64,000 bases of DNA from Reticulitermes speratus (GCA_021186555.1 JAJKFL010000042.1:8291281-8355280), one strand, 5' to 3'. Positions 33,735 to 45,203 are shown, numbered from the stretch's first letter. The notes: generated from the letters alone by a model not told the origin. Numbers and translations are program-made.

Positions 33735-34648
33735 GTAACACACTACACGGTTTTGTAACTTACCAAACCCCAAATATGATTCCGCACGTTCACGAAAATC
33801 GTAATGCCTGTTCTTTTGTTGTGAGGTTTTGTTTTTGTTTTGACGGCCATTCTTGAAAGTGTCTTATTTGTGACACGAACATGTAGAAGATGAAGTACAT
33901 CATGTCTATAAACCTTACAAAAACACTGAGATATGTTCCTACATTTTGTACGAAGTTTCAGCATCAGTTTAAAATACAATAGTAAGGTGCATGATGTAAG
34001 CCTTAAGCCTTACTGTACACTGCGTGTTTCAGTACACAGAGATGAATACAGTACGTGAATAATAAATGTCATAAGAAATTCCTGAATCGATTTTGAAAAG
34101 TTGTGGCTAAGAAATAAACTTTCAAAGAATACACAACGTATGTTTTCCAAACTGTACTCGTAAATTGCTTTATCCATCTTGACGTATCCAAAATTATATC
34201 CTGAAATGTAAGCAGGAAGCCCTTTGTATTTGCAACACAGAAGATGAATAAGCCTGTCACGCAAGCAGCATCTCCATATTATTCCAGTAGCTATACAGAA
34301 TTCTAAAATGCCTGAGCATTTCTCGAAACGTATTCAGTAAGAGACTCTTGTTATGTATTCAGAACGAATTTTATCCCGCATAGATGTGAAATGTCAGTTT
34401 GAATATCAACCATCAAAGTCGCTCGCCAGCACAATAATCTCGAAAGTACCAGCCACACAATACGTCGTCTCAAGGGCACCAATATTGCACCAGCACCGGT
34501 GGAAAAGCCTGTTGAAAGTGAAGGGGGGTATCATTTATTTTGTGTGCTCTTTTTTAATCCCGTTCGTACCTGTATCTCCTTTCCTTTCCCCCTCTTCATT
34601 TTCCACCTGTTTATAATTATCCTTCCCTCTCTCTCCTCCTCCCTCCCA
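33735..34648. other. No gene recognised
   Basis: Short overlapping open frames on both strands, none with motifs. Pyrimidine-rich near 34560-34650, just upstream of the SINE. Confidence 0.4.
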
Positions 34649-34899
34649 ATGGCTCGACAGCCCCTTGGAGGCCTAGGCCGCCTCATTTTTCGATGCTTCA
34701 CGATCACACTTTTAGACACACCTCACTCAGTAGGACTCCTCTGGACGAGTGATCAGCCCGACGCAGAGACCTCTACCTGACAACACACAACACTCACAAG
34801 AGACAGACATCCATGTCCCCGGTGGGATTCGAACCCGCAATCCCAGTAAGCGAACGGCCGCAGACCCACGCCTTAGACCGCGCGGCAACTGGGATCGGC
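34649..34899 (-). mobile_element. tRNA-derived SINE, family A, full length
   Basis: Intact B box (GGGTTCGAATCCC on the minus strand) and complete 3' end. The flanking TTATCCTTCCC and TTACTCTTCCC suggest a decayed target duplication. Confidence 0.93.
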
Positions 34900-35604
34900 T
34901 TACTCTTCCCTTCCTGACTTTAATCTCCGTTACGTTAAAACACTGCATTAAAACTCATCTTTATCCTGATGGCACAGTTTCGAACACAGCCTTGCCTTCT
35001 AAGCATGCGAGTGAGGCCTGTCAGTTTTATTATTGAGATAACATAAACACATAGTCAGGTACGACACGATCACAAACCGTCGCTAATGATAAACAGAACG
35101 TCCTCCAGTTTTCTCTTCATTCCTCGTGGTTAATGAACCATTTTTCTTTGGTTTTGAAATTAATGTCGGCTAATGGAATCGAATCCGAAACGTCCGTCTG
35201 CTAAGTTACCTTACTGGCCTGGTAGAAATATTGCACTTGATCCCAAGTACGGAGACGAAATAAATACTGTATTCCTTTAACTAGAACTATGGAGCAGATT
35301 TCTTTTTGAGAAGCTAAGAGTCACTAATTGAAACAAAATTTTTCTCATTTCTTGGAATTCAAGTGTATATTACCGTGTTCACAAGACCCCAACACTTCTC
35401 CGTATCAAGTTTAGACTCTCACGTTATTTCTTTAACGTGTGTTTAAATGTTACGCTTCTACCCATGTTTTCGGTCTCCCAAGTTTTCTCTTAATTCCAGA
35501 ATTTCCGACTTATGTTCTATCAGTTTTTCATTTCTATCATACGAGCTAAATTTCCAGCGAATCTCTTCTGGATTTGATAAGCATAATCATATTTACTGAA
35601 TGGT
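34900..35604. other. No gene recognised
   Basis: Unique AT-rich sequence; nothing supported. Confidence 0.4.
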
Positions 35605-35615
35605 AAAATGTATTT

Positions 35616-35876
35616 GCTGATCCCAGTGGCCGTGCGGTCTAAGGCGTGGGTCTGCGGCCGTTCGCTTACTGGGATTGCGGGTTCGAATCCCACCGGGGAC
35701 ATGGATGTCTGTCTGTTGTGAGTGTTGTGTGTCGTCAGGTAGAGGTCTCTGCGACGGGCTGGTCACTCGTCCAGAGGAGTCCTACCGAGTGTGATGTGTC
35801 TAAAAAGTGTGATCGTGAAACTTCGAAAAATGAGGCGGCCTAGGCCCCCAAGGGGCTGTCGAGCCATTGGAGAAAA
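35616..35876 (+). mobile_element. tRNA-derived SINE, family A, reference copy
   Basis: This plus-strand copy is easiest to read. The promoter half has TGGCCGTGCGGTCTAAGGCG at the A-box side and GGGTTCGAATCCC at the B box, with an extra arm between. That spacing and sequence resemble class II tRNAs (tRNA-Leu type, GGCCGAGCGGTCTAAGGCG). The unrelated body ends TGTCGAGCCAT, followed by A-rich sequence. Target duplication AAAATGTATTT at 35605-35615 and 35877-35887. A pol III-transcribed retroposon, mobilised by a LINE. Confidence 0.97.
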
Positions 35877-35887
35877 AAAATGTATTT

Positions 35888-36182
35888 AGTTGCTCATAAT
35901 ATTCTGAAATACAGTACTTTTTAAAATTAGTTTCTATATTTATCTATATAGTTCTTCTGAAAATTAAAAAAAAATTGTTTCTATGAACTGTAATATGTAA
36001 TTGTATTTATTATTGCCAGCAACCACCGAGAGTCTAAAATCTTGCAACCATTTTGAACTTTCTCTTAGTGAGATGAGTGTTCCAAGTTTGTAGGTCGTTA
36101 CAGTCCTCTGCGAATGAGCTGCTTCCTACCCGCGCTGAAAGACAAGCTGTCAAAGAACCTAGAGACTTCAGAAAACAAATAT
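35888..36182. other. No feature recognised
   Basis: AT-rich sequence, nothing supported. Confidence 0.4.
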
Positions 36183-36257
36183 AGGGTATACACAAAAGAA
36201 TGGTGCGGTTTCAATGGTGAATAAAGGGAAACCGCACCATTATTTTGTGTATACTCT
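36183..36257. repeat. Short hairpin repeat (MITE-like)
   Basis: Arms 36183-36212 and 36228-36257 match as inverses at 28 of 30 positions and include TATACACAAAA and ATGGTGCGGTTTC. The loop is 15 bp. No open frame of note. Confidence 0.8.
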
Positions 36258-37086
36258 GTATACTGTAACTTGAAACCTAGTTTATAAATGAGTTTATACA
36301 ACCAACAGAATGCTTCATTTATGAAACACTGAAATAATTAGCCGGCTTATTCGGGTAAGTGATTACGTTATGCTGTGTGATGTCTGTGATGCTAAATAAA
36401 TTCCCAAAACATGTAATTGTATCTCCAATAAATGAACACCAAGACAAATAGAATTCAGGCTTATGTTACAGCTGTCATGCTGTGTGAGGGGTGATTAAAA
36501 TTAGAGTGACATAAATATATATATTCCGTTGTATATACATTGGTATATACAGTCAATCCTCTTTCCTCTGACGTCGTGTATATTTAATGATGTTTCGTTC
36601 CCGTCAAAGCCAGTAACCCAGTTGTGAGTGTGAATATGCCGAAGGAAGAGAGTAAGCACACACTTGGACTGCTGGTATGATTATTGGTTTTACGACATGA
36701 CCCCAATATCTTTAGAATATATCGTATTTGTGTAGGTTAATATTTGGTTTGACGTCGTGATAAAATTATTAATTGGTATGGTGTTAACTGCGGAGTTTGT
36801 ATAAAATTTAAATTTCTGGTTTCTAGTTCCTATAAAACAAATGTCTCAGATGCAGGTAAATTGCTCAGTGAAATCTATATAAATGCTAGTTGTTTACTCT
36901 GACAACCTTACGAAATGTGAAAAAGCTGTTAGGACAAAATTCAGCGTGTTTCAATACTAAATACTTGGCATGTATTTACAAGTAGTTACCGCTAAGTTTT
37001 GAAAGACTTTTAGGAAGTTCCTAAGGCTAAGACCTGTATTACTTCCTGCGTTACAAATGTGAATATTGATTGCATGCAGTTCCAAT
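36258..37086. other. No gene recognised
   Basis: AT-rich. GTGAGGGGTGATTAAAATTA at about 36484 resembles one end of a mariner-like element but no partner was found. Confidence 0.35.
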
Positions 37087-37108
37087 AGAATCTTGTGTTT
37101 TTGTTTCA

Positions 37109-37358
37109 ATTGGCTTAACAGCCCCTTGGGGGCCTAGGCCGCCTCATTTTTCGAGGCTTCACGATCACACTCAGACACACCACACTCGGTAGGACTCCTC
37201 TGGACGAGGGACCAGCTCGTCGCAGAGACCTCTACCTGACAACACACAACACTCACAAGAGACAGACATCCATGACCTCGGCGGGATTCGAACCCACAAT
37301 CCCAGCATGTGAGCGGTCGCAGACCCACGCCTTAGACCGCGCGGCCACTGGGATCGGC
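37109..37358 (-). mobile_element. tRNA-derived SINE, family A, with 13-bp duplication
   Basis: Full-length minus-strand copy. Perfect target duplication AGAATCTTGTGTT at 37087-37099 and 37359-37371. The 3' end has a small change (GTTAAGCCAAT in place of GTCGAGCCAT). Confidence 0.96.
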
Positions 37359-37371
37359 AGAATCTTGTGTT

Positions 37372-38459
37372 ACTTTCCAAATTAGTAATTGATCTCTTCC
37401 TTAATCCTGGCATTAAGTTTATTAAAAATTGTTACGCCTTTATGTAATTTATTTTGTTATATGGGTATTAGGTTTTATTTTATGTCTTGTTTTGTAATGG
37501 GTGTGAAACTTGGTGTATCGCCTTTAAGAACAAACGTAAAGTGAGAGTGAATGATAAAGTGCTGTTGGGGATGAAAACACACAATGGGGATGAAGTAAAA
37601 GATCAATAAAGGGTTTATAATTTATACATTTCATTAAGTATTCTTAAACTGATCAAATCAAAGGGTATGAGATTGATAGGGCATATAGCATGAATGATGA
37701 TATCAGAAATGAGTACGTAATTTTAATCGTAAAAAAGTTAAACAAGGGGGTGGGGGGAAGCTACGCGGGAAATCTAGACGTAGATAAAAATGTGACCGTT
37801 AAGTTCGTCATCAAGAAATGTGACATAAATTTGATTTATCTGGCTCCAGGTAGAATTCACTGCGGGCTCTTATAAATGTAACAATGAACGTTTGGTGTTT
37901 TTATAACTCGCGGATTTCTTGTCCAGCTGATCGAGGAGTAGCTTCTTTTGATCCCTCGGTAGCGTGTAACGCCCGAATGTGGCAGTAAGGTTTGTAAGTT
38001 CCTACAACAGGAGATATGTTACAGGTGAAATATTAGCCACACGTAGGTATGTTTATTTGCTGTATAAAAATTGTGCAGTCTCGTACTGTACTTTAAATGT
38101 CAACCCTTGGAAGTCATCCTGCCGTATGTAAAGATAAGTACCTACCTCACAGAGAACAGTATGTGCTTCCGCTACGAAGACCAGCGGGTGTAAACATAAT
38201 TCTGTAACGCAGACTTTTGGGAACGATATATACCAGCATCACTTCTGCGTACATTGTAATTAAGTCTGTTAATTGGAAATTCAGTGCTAAGTGCCTCCGT
38301 CGTCTGTGGTTACGGACGGAGAAGGCGGCCTATAAGTGTGCGTTATAGCTGCGAAGGTATTGAATAAGTTATCAGGGACAGTCGACAAGGGGGTAGTCCT
38401 TTGTCGACTGTGTTGGGTGACGGGTTAGCAGCTTCTCTGTACAAACACCAACTTGCGTG
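37372..38459. other. No gene recognised
   Basis: Unique AT-rich sequence. A 61-codon open frame at 37690-37875 has no recognisable motif. Confidence 0.4.
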
Positions 38460-38705
38460 ATTTCAAGCTTCCGCCGCGGTGCTAAATGAGATCTTCGCTC
38501 TTCTGGGATGTTACGCAGCATAGATTGGTAGTTTGTTACTGACGTTTCGGGACATCATATCGGTTCCTTCTTTAACGGTAAAGCAGTCCATTCGCCTTGG
38601 ACTGCTTTGCCCTTGAAGATTGGAACGATAGGTTGTCCCGAAACGTCGGTAACCAATTGCAAATCTACGGTGTGTAAAATCCCAGAATAGCGAAGATCTC
38701 AAATA
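38460..38705. mobile_element. Foldback element, family G, with two hammerhead-like motifs
   Basis: Begins with the family block ATTTCAAGCTTCCGCCGCGG and has arms with CTTCGCTCTTCTGGGAT and its inverse. A minus-strand GAAACGTC lies at 38541-38548 and a plus-strand module at 38623-38644: TTGAAGA, TTGGAAC, loop, GTTGTCCC, GAAACGTCGG. Flanking ACACCAACTTGCG and ATACCAAGTTTGTA may be a decayed target duplication. Confidence 0.7.
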
Positions 38706-39237
38706 CCAAGTTTGTATGAAATGTAACACACTACGTCGGGCTTGGAAGGCTGTTGTGAATGCGGTGATGAATTTCCGAGTTCTGACAAACGCCGGGAAGT
38801 TCTCTAGCTCGTGAAGAAGGACTCCGCTGATTTTATTGGTTATTTCCTTAGTTTGAAGTACTAGTATGCCCGTTATTTAACCACTGAAATATTTCTAACT
38901 AACCAATACAATTGTACGTAACATGTAATATCTATATATTTTAGTAAAGTTGTCGTTATTTGCGTGAACTTGTCAAAGGGTTGAATTCAGGACGTCTGTG
39001 GACGTTTTTTTACGCAGTACGTGTCTGTCACTTGAGTTAGCGCTTCGAAGGTCTTTGTTTAGCATGCTCTGCACTTTACGGGCTCAAATCTGGGGCAGGC
39101 TAACAAGGGAGAGACATAGCGTTTGAATTATCAAGCTGGTTATTTGTCCTGGCGTCACGGCGACCCCTTTTGCGTAATGCAGACGACGTAATTTAATAAA
39201 CCGAAGCCTTACGTTTCCTGCCGCTCAGATATGCCAC
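38706..39237. other. No gene recognised
   Basis: Nothing supported. Confidence 0.4.
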
Positions 39238-39537
39238 TATTGTGTCTTATTCCTATGCGGAGATTAGACATATCTTTTGTGAATACCTGCTTCGTGTATC
39301 GAATCCCGATGGCGGCGAGATTTTCCGCAACCGTCCAGACCGGCCCTGGGGCGCATCCAGTCTCCTGTATACTGAGTACCGGGTCTCTTTTCCGGGGATA
39401 AAGCAGCCGGGGCGTGGAGTTGACCACCCACCCACTTCTAGCGCTGGTGTTAAAGAAAGACTAGAGCTACAAATCTACTCCCCCTGTGGGCCATCACGGC
39501 CTGTTATAGTACGAACTTTACCTTTGACCTCCTTTAC
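39238..39537 (+). mobile_element. tRNA-derived SINE, family B, A-box half scrambled
   Basis: The B-box side ATCGAATCCCGATGG and the whole body (CGTCCAGACCGGCCC, GGGGATAAAGCAGCC, GACCACCCACCCAC, TACTCCCCCTGTGGGCC, TTTACCTTTGACC tail) are clear. The first 60 bases no longer resemble a tRNA. Open frames on both strands across it are SINE by-products. Confidence 0.85.
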
Positions 39538-39628
39538 CTAATGTACTAAATCCTCAGGTCTCATAAAAAGCAGGCAATTGCTTAACTAACTTTCTTACTA
39601 TACGTATCTGAAGGAAACCTTTTCAATG

Positions 39629-39953
39629 AGCGTAGTTCTAAGTTGATTAGAGCGTATTTCTAAGTTAGAGCGTAGTTCTAAGTTGGTTAGAGCGTAGTTC
39701 TAAGTTGGTTGGAGCGTAGTTCTAACTTGGTTAGAGAGTAGTTCTAAGTTGGTTAGAGCGTAGTTCTAAGTTGGTTAGAGCGTATTTCTAAGTTGGTTAG
39801 AGCGTATTTCTAAGTTGGTTAGAGCGTAGTTCTAAGTTGGTTAGATCGTAGTTCTAAGTTGGTTAGAGCGTAGTTCTAAGTTGGTTAGAGCGTAGTTCTA
39901 AGTTGGTTAGAGCGTAGTTCTAAGTTAGTTAGAGCGTAGTTCTAAGTTGGTTA
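39629..39953. repeat. 22-bp minisatellite, about 15 units
   Basis: Unit built from GGTTAGAGCG and TAGTTCTAAGTT. One unit near 39661 is shortened by about 6 bp; others vary as AGCGTATTTC. Unrelated in sequence to the 22-bp array at 10152. Confidence 0.96.
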
Positions 39954-40001
39954 CTTATTACAGAAGGAAGTCGAATGTCATTAATGTGATATGGGTCACA
40001 T

Positions 40002-40030
40002 GTTTCGGCTCAACCTTGTGTCATAATCAG
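40002..40030 (-). other. Hammerhead-like motif, single copy
   Basis: The minus strand reads CTGATTATGA, a short GG...CC hairpin, GAAAC, then ATGT, so the ACATGT palindrome follows GAAA. GGC before and CCAT after could form a weak outer stem. A diverged copy. Confidence 0.4.
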
Positions 40031-41024
40031 GCCATTACATAAAACGACCACGGAAGTACGAACTTTGTCTTTTATGAAATAACCTTATTGATTTGTTTAA
40101 TGTTGTCTTTAGGAAGACTGGACCATGTAATGGAGCATATGACAGTGAAATAAAGAGGGAATTTTGGTTCACGAGAGACGAGTATACCTAAATCATTGAA
40201 GATTATTGTACCGGTTAGTTTACTATCCAATTTATCGTATTCTTTCCAGAGGCCTCGACATTACAACGAAAGAAACTACATCACATATTGTCATAACCGG
40301 GAAAAGTTTTTGTGTTTGCAGTATTTAAGATATCGCTATCAAGTAATTATTGTCTCCGCAATCAGAGATATAAGAATACATTTTCCGAATATACATAGAG
40401 CTGTCATAGGCACGTATTATGCCGCACAATTTAATGTATTTTACGATATGGCATATCTCCAGGGAAGAAGAGAGTGTTTACTGAACAGATTTATATGATT
40501 GAGCCATCCAAATGAAATTTATTTCTACCCTGACATTTCCACATCAAGAATTGAAGTTAAAGGCAAATATTTACTTTGTAGTCGTCGTGATACTTGGCTT
40601 TCCTATCCAATATTCACTCGAATACAAACCGACGGTCGGGTGAAAGAGACGTTTAAAGCGACGCAACAAAAACCTTAAAAGAAACCAGAGTGGCTTTGCA
40701 GAAGTATCTGCTATTTTAGAATTTTTCAATTTTAGCGACCCCAGCACTGCGCGCACTCTGACGTATCAACTGACGGTGTTCGTCTGTTCTGACCATGCGA
40801 CAAGCCACTACGCCTCTCACGAGGGCTCCTTTGTGTGTTTCTTTCTTTAGCGATTGCAAGGAGTATTGTGCGTGACGTTACATGTTTATTAGCTTGCTGT
40901 ACTGTAACTGGTCTGTGGGCTTCACGATGGAAGAATTCGTTTTCTTTTAACGAAACTGTCGATTTACAAGGCTATAACATAGGGTCGCAGATGAATGACT
41001 GAATATTAATTATATAAGTGGAAT
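40031..41024. other. No gene recognised
   Basis: A 100-codon open frame at 40196-40498 on the plus strand contains no motif I recognise and no convincing splice sites. It is the longest open frame in this stretch not explained by a repeat. Confidence 0.35.
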
Positions 41025-41165
41025 GATTCTGACAGGGAAAAACTGAAGTACTCTGAGAAAAACCTGTCCCAGTACCACATTGTGTAACATAAATCCCTCT
41101 TACTGGCCTAGGATTGAATCCGGTCCTGCGCTGTGAGAACCTGTGGACTAACCGCATGCACCCTG
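41025..41165 (-). mobile_element. tRNA-derived SINE, family D, diverged
   Basis: In inverse it has the family D order: tRNA-like end near 41165, GGATTTATGTTACAC, TGGGACAGGTTTTTCTC, CTTCAGTTTTTCCCTGTCAG and TTCCACTTATATAA. Confidence 0.75.
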
Positions 41166-41179
41166 GCGCGACGTAATTG

Positions 41180-41375
41180 CTTTTAGATTCCACGCGGAGG
41201 AAAGAGTTTTCTCTCTCAACAGCGTCCAGACCAGCTCGTGAGACCCACACAGCTTCCCATCCAATTGGTATCCTGGTTTGTTTCATGGGGATTAAAGCGA
41301 TCGTGGCCTGAATCTAATCCTTCACCTCTATCTTTTACTGAGATGAAAAATATACCTCCATCCTCCCACATTTTC
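41180..41375 (+). mobile_element. Family B SINE, 5'-truncated
   Basis: Only the body remains: GCGTCCAGACCAGC, GGGGATTAAAGCGATCG, CCTTCACCTCTATC and ATACCTCCATCC. The tRNA-like half is absent. It abuts the piggyBac-like MITE at 41392. Confidence 0.7.
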
Positions 41376-41391
41376 ACTGTGTGGTGCTTAA

Positions 41392-41966
41392 CCCATTCAA
41401 GCCCAGTTGTTACTTTATGTACCACCAAGTTTAACATTGACAAATCCTACGTTCTGCCCACACAGTGTATTTATGTGTTTTGTGTGGATCTCAGAAAAAA
41501 CAGCGATTATTTCACTGTACAGCATTAACTGACTGATTTGTATAACTGAGACGGCGTGTGTTTACTGCGCGGTACGGACTGTATTTATGTGTTTTGTGTG
41601 GATCTCAGAACAAACAGCGATTATTTCACTGTACAGCATTAACTGACTGGTTTGTATAACTGAGACGGAGTGTGTTTACTGCGCGGTACGGACTGTATTT
41701 ATGTGTTTTGTGTGGATCTCCCAACAAACAGCGATTATTTCACTGTACAGCATTAACTGACTGGTTTGTATAACTGAGACGGAGTGTGTTTACTGCGCGG
41801 TACGGACTGTATTTATGTGTTTTGTGTGGATCTCAGAACAAACAGCGATTATTTCACTGTACAACATTAACTGATTGGTTTGTATAACTGAGACGGAGTG
41901 TGTTTACTGCGCGGTACGGACTGAATATTTATATAGATTTGGAGTTAATTTTCGTCTTTAAAAGGG
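41392..41966 (+). mobile_element. piggyBac-like MITE, complete, four 114-bp units
   Basis: The best-defined copy. TTAA flanks both ends (41388-41391, 41967-41970); the element begins CCC (CCCATTCAAGCCCAGT) and ends GGG (CTTTAAAAGGG). Units start at 41472, 41586, 41700 and 41814, exactly 114 bp apart. TTAA duplications with CCC/GGG termini are the hallmark of piggyBac elements. There is no transposase frame, so it would rely on one supplied in trans. Confidence 0.9.
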
Positions 41967-42021
41967 TTAATTAAGTATAGTAACAGATTTACTTCTTATA
42001 TTTATGGTTCACTTGACGACT

Positions 42022-42087
42022 CTGTCAGTTTGTTCCTATATATATATATATATATATATATACCTATATATAGGAACACACTGACAG
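42022..42087. repeat. (TA)n core with inverted arms
   Basis: CTGTCAGTTTGTTCCTATAT and the inverse of TATATAGGAACACACTGACAG flank a (TA)n run, giving a cruciform-prone stem of about 20 bp with one mismatch. Confidence 0.8.
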
Positions 42088-42548
42088 GGTATATATGTAT
42101 ATATACAGACAGACAGCTTTGAATGTTTCGATGGTTAATATAAAATGAATTGAAAATTTGTGTAATAACTTTAAATAGTATACTGGAATTTCCGTCGCTA
42201 GACTGACGAATACCACGACAAACGTCAGAGATGTTACGCCGTTTCTGAACCTTTCCAATTTTGTCCAAGAGTGAAACTCTACGTGCCCATTTTCATGGCC
42301 AACTTCATTTGTGTTCGTGTCGTCGCGTATTATAAACATAATGTACGGAGACTTCTCCTCGTAAGTAAACTTTTATGCATAGATAAAATTGTACAAACTT
42401 AAGTTTCGAAGGCGTCTTTTAGGACCTTTCGACCTGAAATATATATCATGTACCTGCGAACCCCTGCACGTGCATGTACGCCCGCATTTATGAGATACTC
42501 AAGATCCGTCCCGAGATTGGAACCACTTGCCTCGGAATGTTTTTTCTC
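42088..42548. other. No gene recognised
   Basis: Two overlapping minus-strand open frames of about 90 codons (42002-42339) have no family I can name. Nothing else supported. Confidence 0.35.
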
Positions 42549-42803
42549 ATGGCTCGACAGCCCTAGTGGGCCCAGGCCTATTCATCGTTGAGGTTTCAGG
42601 TTTCACGATCACACTTTTTAGACACACCACACTCGGTAGGACTCCTCTGGACGAGGGACCAGCCCGTCGCAGAGACCTCTAACTGACAACACACAAAACT
42701 CACAACAGACAGACATCCATGCCTCGGCGGGATTCGAACCCGCAATCCCAGCCAAGCGAGTTGCCGCAGACCCACGCCTTAGACCGCGCAGCCACTGGGA
42801 TAG
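42549..42803 (-). mobile_element. tRNA-derived SINE, family A
   Basis: Minus-strand copy with intact B box (GGGTTCGAATCCC) and diverged 3' end. Imperfect target duplication TTGCCTCGGAA at 42527-42537 and TTGCCTCTGAA at 42804-42814. Confidence 0.92.
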
Positions 42804-43078
42804 TTGCCTCTGAAACACAAAGCATAACCGCGACGTTTTCTTGATGCGTCCAATTCCTAACTTATCATCGTTCTTACGTTAGAGCGTAGGTAATCTTCCT
42901 CTCATGGTACCTAAGTTTTATATCCCCAAGGACGGTCGTTACTTCTACCTCTCGTTACGTATTGGACAGTGCACTGCAATATTCTCTTGGGTCGCATTTT
43001 TGGCTTGTTCTCTGACCAGAGGGTTGTGTGTTTCTGCATTTTATTCTAACTAATCAACTAACTCCACGTATCAGAGTA

Positions 43079-43257
43079 AAGGTAAAGCAATCCCATTACT
43101 GGCCTGGACAAGCCCTTAGGGTTCCAGGAGGTTGAGGCTCCCAGATTTCTAGACAATCAGTACATGAAGGTGGTAAGGTTGTCAGCCCTACGCACCGGCC
43201 GCCTTCACCCCCAGGACATACTCCTGGTACTCATTTACGTTAGAGACTGAGTCGACA
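43079..43257 (-). mobile_element. Family C SINE, lacking the tRNA half
   Basis: In inverse: GACTCAGTCTCTAACG, GGGGGTGAAGGCGGCC, GGCTGACAACCTTACC, GATTGTCTAGAAATCTGGG, CCTGGAACCCTAAGGGC and a GCTTTACC tail. It ends abruptly at GTCGAC before the promoter region. Confidence 0.85.
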
Positions 43258-43329
43258 TATATCAGATTACTTCTCGAAAAACTGAGACTTGCTTAGCTAG
43301 CCAAGAAATTGCCTGCGTTTTGTGTAACC

Positions 43330-43510
43330 TGTAAATTTCGTCACCGCGTTTGCAACATCTCGCCACTTGTCCCTATCCTGAGCCACATAAATCCAGTTCA
43401 CGCTTTTCCAACCGATATTTTAAAATCCATTTTAATATTATCCTATATTCTACGCTTACCATAAAAGTGGTGTCTTTCCTTTAGGTTTTCCCACCAAAAG
43501 CCTTAAGTCC
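43330..43510 (-). pseudogene. LINE 3'-end relic
   Basis: Minus-strand reading VGKPKGKTPL, then after several stops IGWKSVNWIYVAQDRDKWRD, corresponds to the conserved LINE tail seen more clearly at 45890-46400 (GWENVDWIDLAQDKDKW). Too broken to be functional. Confidence 0.7.
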
Positions 43511-43554
43511 AACTACGAGATTTTGTGAAGTATTTTATAACATGGTAAAGTTTT

Positions 43555-43720
43555 ATGGTCAGGGGTTGTTAGCATCTCGCCCAAACCGACTCTGTAGGAC
43601 CACCCTTTTCAGCTGTCCGCGACTGTTCATTTAATGTATTCGCAGCTACTCTCTATATCTGGAGGCCGTCTTCTCCATCCGCAACCTGAGGACGTGTCAT
43701 GTAGTCCGGGCACACTTATC
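43555..43720 (-). repeat. Dispersed repeat family H, copy 2
   Basis: Inverse of the 27385-27560 repeat: CCTCAGGTTGCGGATGG, AGTCGCGGACAGCTGAAAAG, GGTGGTCCTACAGAGTCGG in that order on the minus strand. Confidence 0.5.
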
Positions 43721-43951
43721 ACGGCACTCTATTCTATGTTTCTTGACGTTTTCTTTCCGTCTTTAAAAGGTAATATTTTGGTAACTCTTCTCTGGCTCCG
43801 TCATCGGATGAAAATACGCAGATTGTGAAACATACTGTACTGGACCTATTGTATGAAACTATTCGTAATCTGTAGACTTCCGTCGTAAGGTAGATTAGTC
43901 CAGGGACGGGAGTAGAAGCTATTACAGATAATCTCCATTGGTATCGAGGCA

Positions 43952-44730
43952 GGCATCCCACAGACACAACAGCTGATACATCCTACTGACACTCAAACTA
44001 ATGCATCCCACTGACACACCAGCTGATACATCCTACTGACACTCAAACTAATGCATCCTACTGACACACCAGCTGATACATCCTACTGACACTCAAACTA
44101 ATGCATCCCACTGACACACCAGCTGATACATCCTACTGACACTCAAACTAATGCATCCCACTGACACACCAGCTGATACATCCTACTGACACTCAAACTA
44201 ATGCATCCCACTGACACACCAGCTGATACATCCTACTGACACTCAAACTAAAGCATCCCACTGACACACCAGCTGATACGTCCTACTGACACTCAAACTA
44301 ATGTATCCCACTGACACACCAGCTGATATATCCTACTGACACTCAAACTAATGTATCCCACTGACACACCAGCTGATACATCCTATGACACTCAAACTAA
44401 AGCATCCCACTGACACACCAGCTGATACATCCTACTGACACTCAAACTAATACATCCCACTGACACACCAGCTGATACATCCTACTGACACTCAAACTAA
44501 TGTCTCCCACTGACACACCAGCTGATACATCCTACTGACACTCAAACTAATGTATCCCACTGACACACCAGCTGATACATCCTATGACACTCAAACTAAT
44601 GCATCCCACTGACACATCAGCTGATACATCCTACTGACACTCAAACTAATGCATCCCACTGACACATCAGCTGATACATCCTACTGACACTCAAACTAAT
44701 GCATCCCACTGACACATCAGCTGATACATT
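43952..44730. repeat. 50-bp satellite, about 15.5 units, with dimeric structure
   Basis: Period 50 bp, seen from ACTCAAACTA at 43991, 44041 and 44091. Each unit is two diverged 25-bp halves, one with ATCCTACTGACACTCAAAC and one with ATCCCACTGACACACCAGC. Two units have lost a C (CCTATGACAC). Variants such as ATGTATCCC and CACATCAGC cluster in neighbouring units. Confidence 0.97.
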
Positions 44731-44790
44731 CCCTCCTCAGAGAATTCCTGGCCTGGTGCTCGATTTTCACTTCATCAACCCTTATACGTG

Positions 44791-44943
44791 ATTTCAGGCT
44801 TCCGCCGCGATGTTGATGAGATCTGCGTTCTTCTGCGATATTACGCAGCGTCGAGTGGTAATCCTTTACCGATGCGTCGTCCCGAAACGTCGGTAAAGCA
44901 TTACCACTCGACGCTGCGTAATATCCCAGAAGAGCGCAGATCT
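44791..44943. mobile_element. Foldback element, family G, 153 bp, with target duplication
   Basis: Arms 44817-44872 and 44888-44945 are close inverses (GAGATCTGCG, TATTACGCAGCGTCGAGTGG, TTTACCGA). The hammerhead-like hairpin at the turn has mostly been deleted, leaving GTCCCGAAACGTCGG from 44880. Direct repeats CAACCCTTATACGTG (44776-44790) and CAACCCCTATACGTG (44944-44958) form a 15-bp target duplication with one mismatch. It adjoins the 50-bp satellite. Confidence 0.8.
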
Positions 44944-45203
44944 CAACCCCTATACGTGCTACTGCACTGCTTCCTTCCTGTTCCAGTTAACAAAATGGAT
45001 TGCAATGAAGACTTGTGTTGCCACGTTCAGCTTCTGATGCACGCCCGTTCCGATGATGCACTCAGCAGGTGGCCAAGTACCTGAACTGAGAACAGATCTG
45101 TTCAGTTGCCGACAGTTTATTCAGCGCGTCAGTGGCAGTCACAGTGTAAACTGTGTTGTAACACGAGCTGTTTAGAACTCCGTATTGACTCTCTGTCTCA
45201 CAC

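Noticed and set aside
35616-35700. Functional tRNA gene
   Set aside because: The A- and B-box head is fused to a conserved SINE body with a tail and target duplication, and no proper acceptor stem closes it. The same holds for the heads at 24571, 54874, 55971 and 62217.
36484-36520. Mariner terminal repeat
   Set aside because: Only one end resembles such a terminus; no inverted partner or transposase fragment was found.
40196-40498. 100-codon open frame as a gene
   Set aside because: No recognisable domain, splice sites or coding bias; left as unexplained rather than called.
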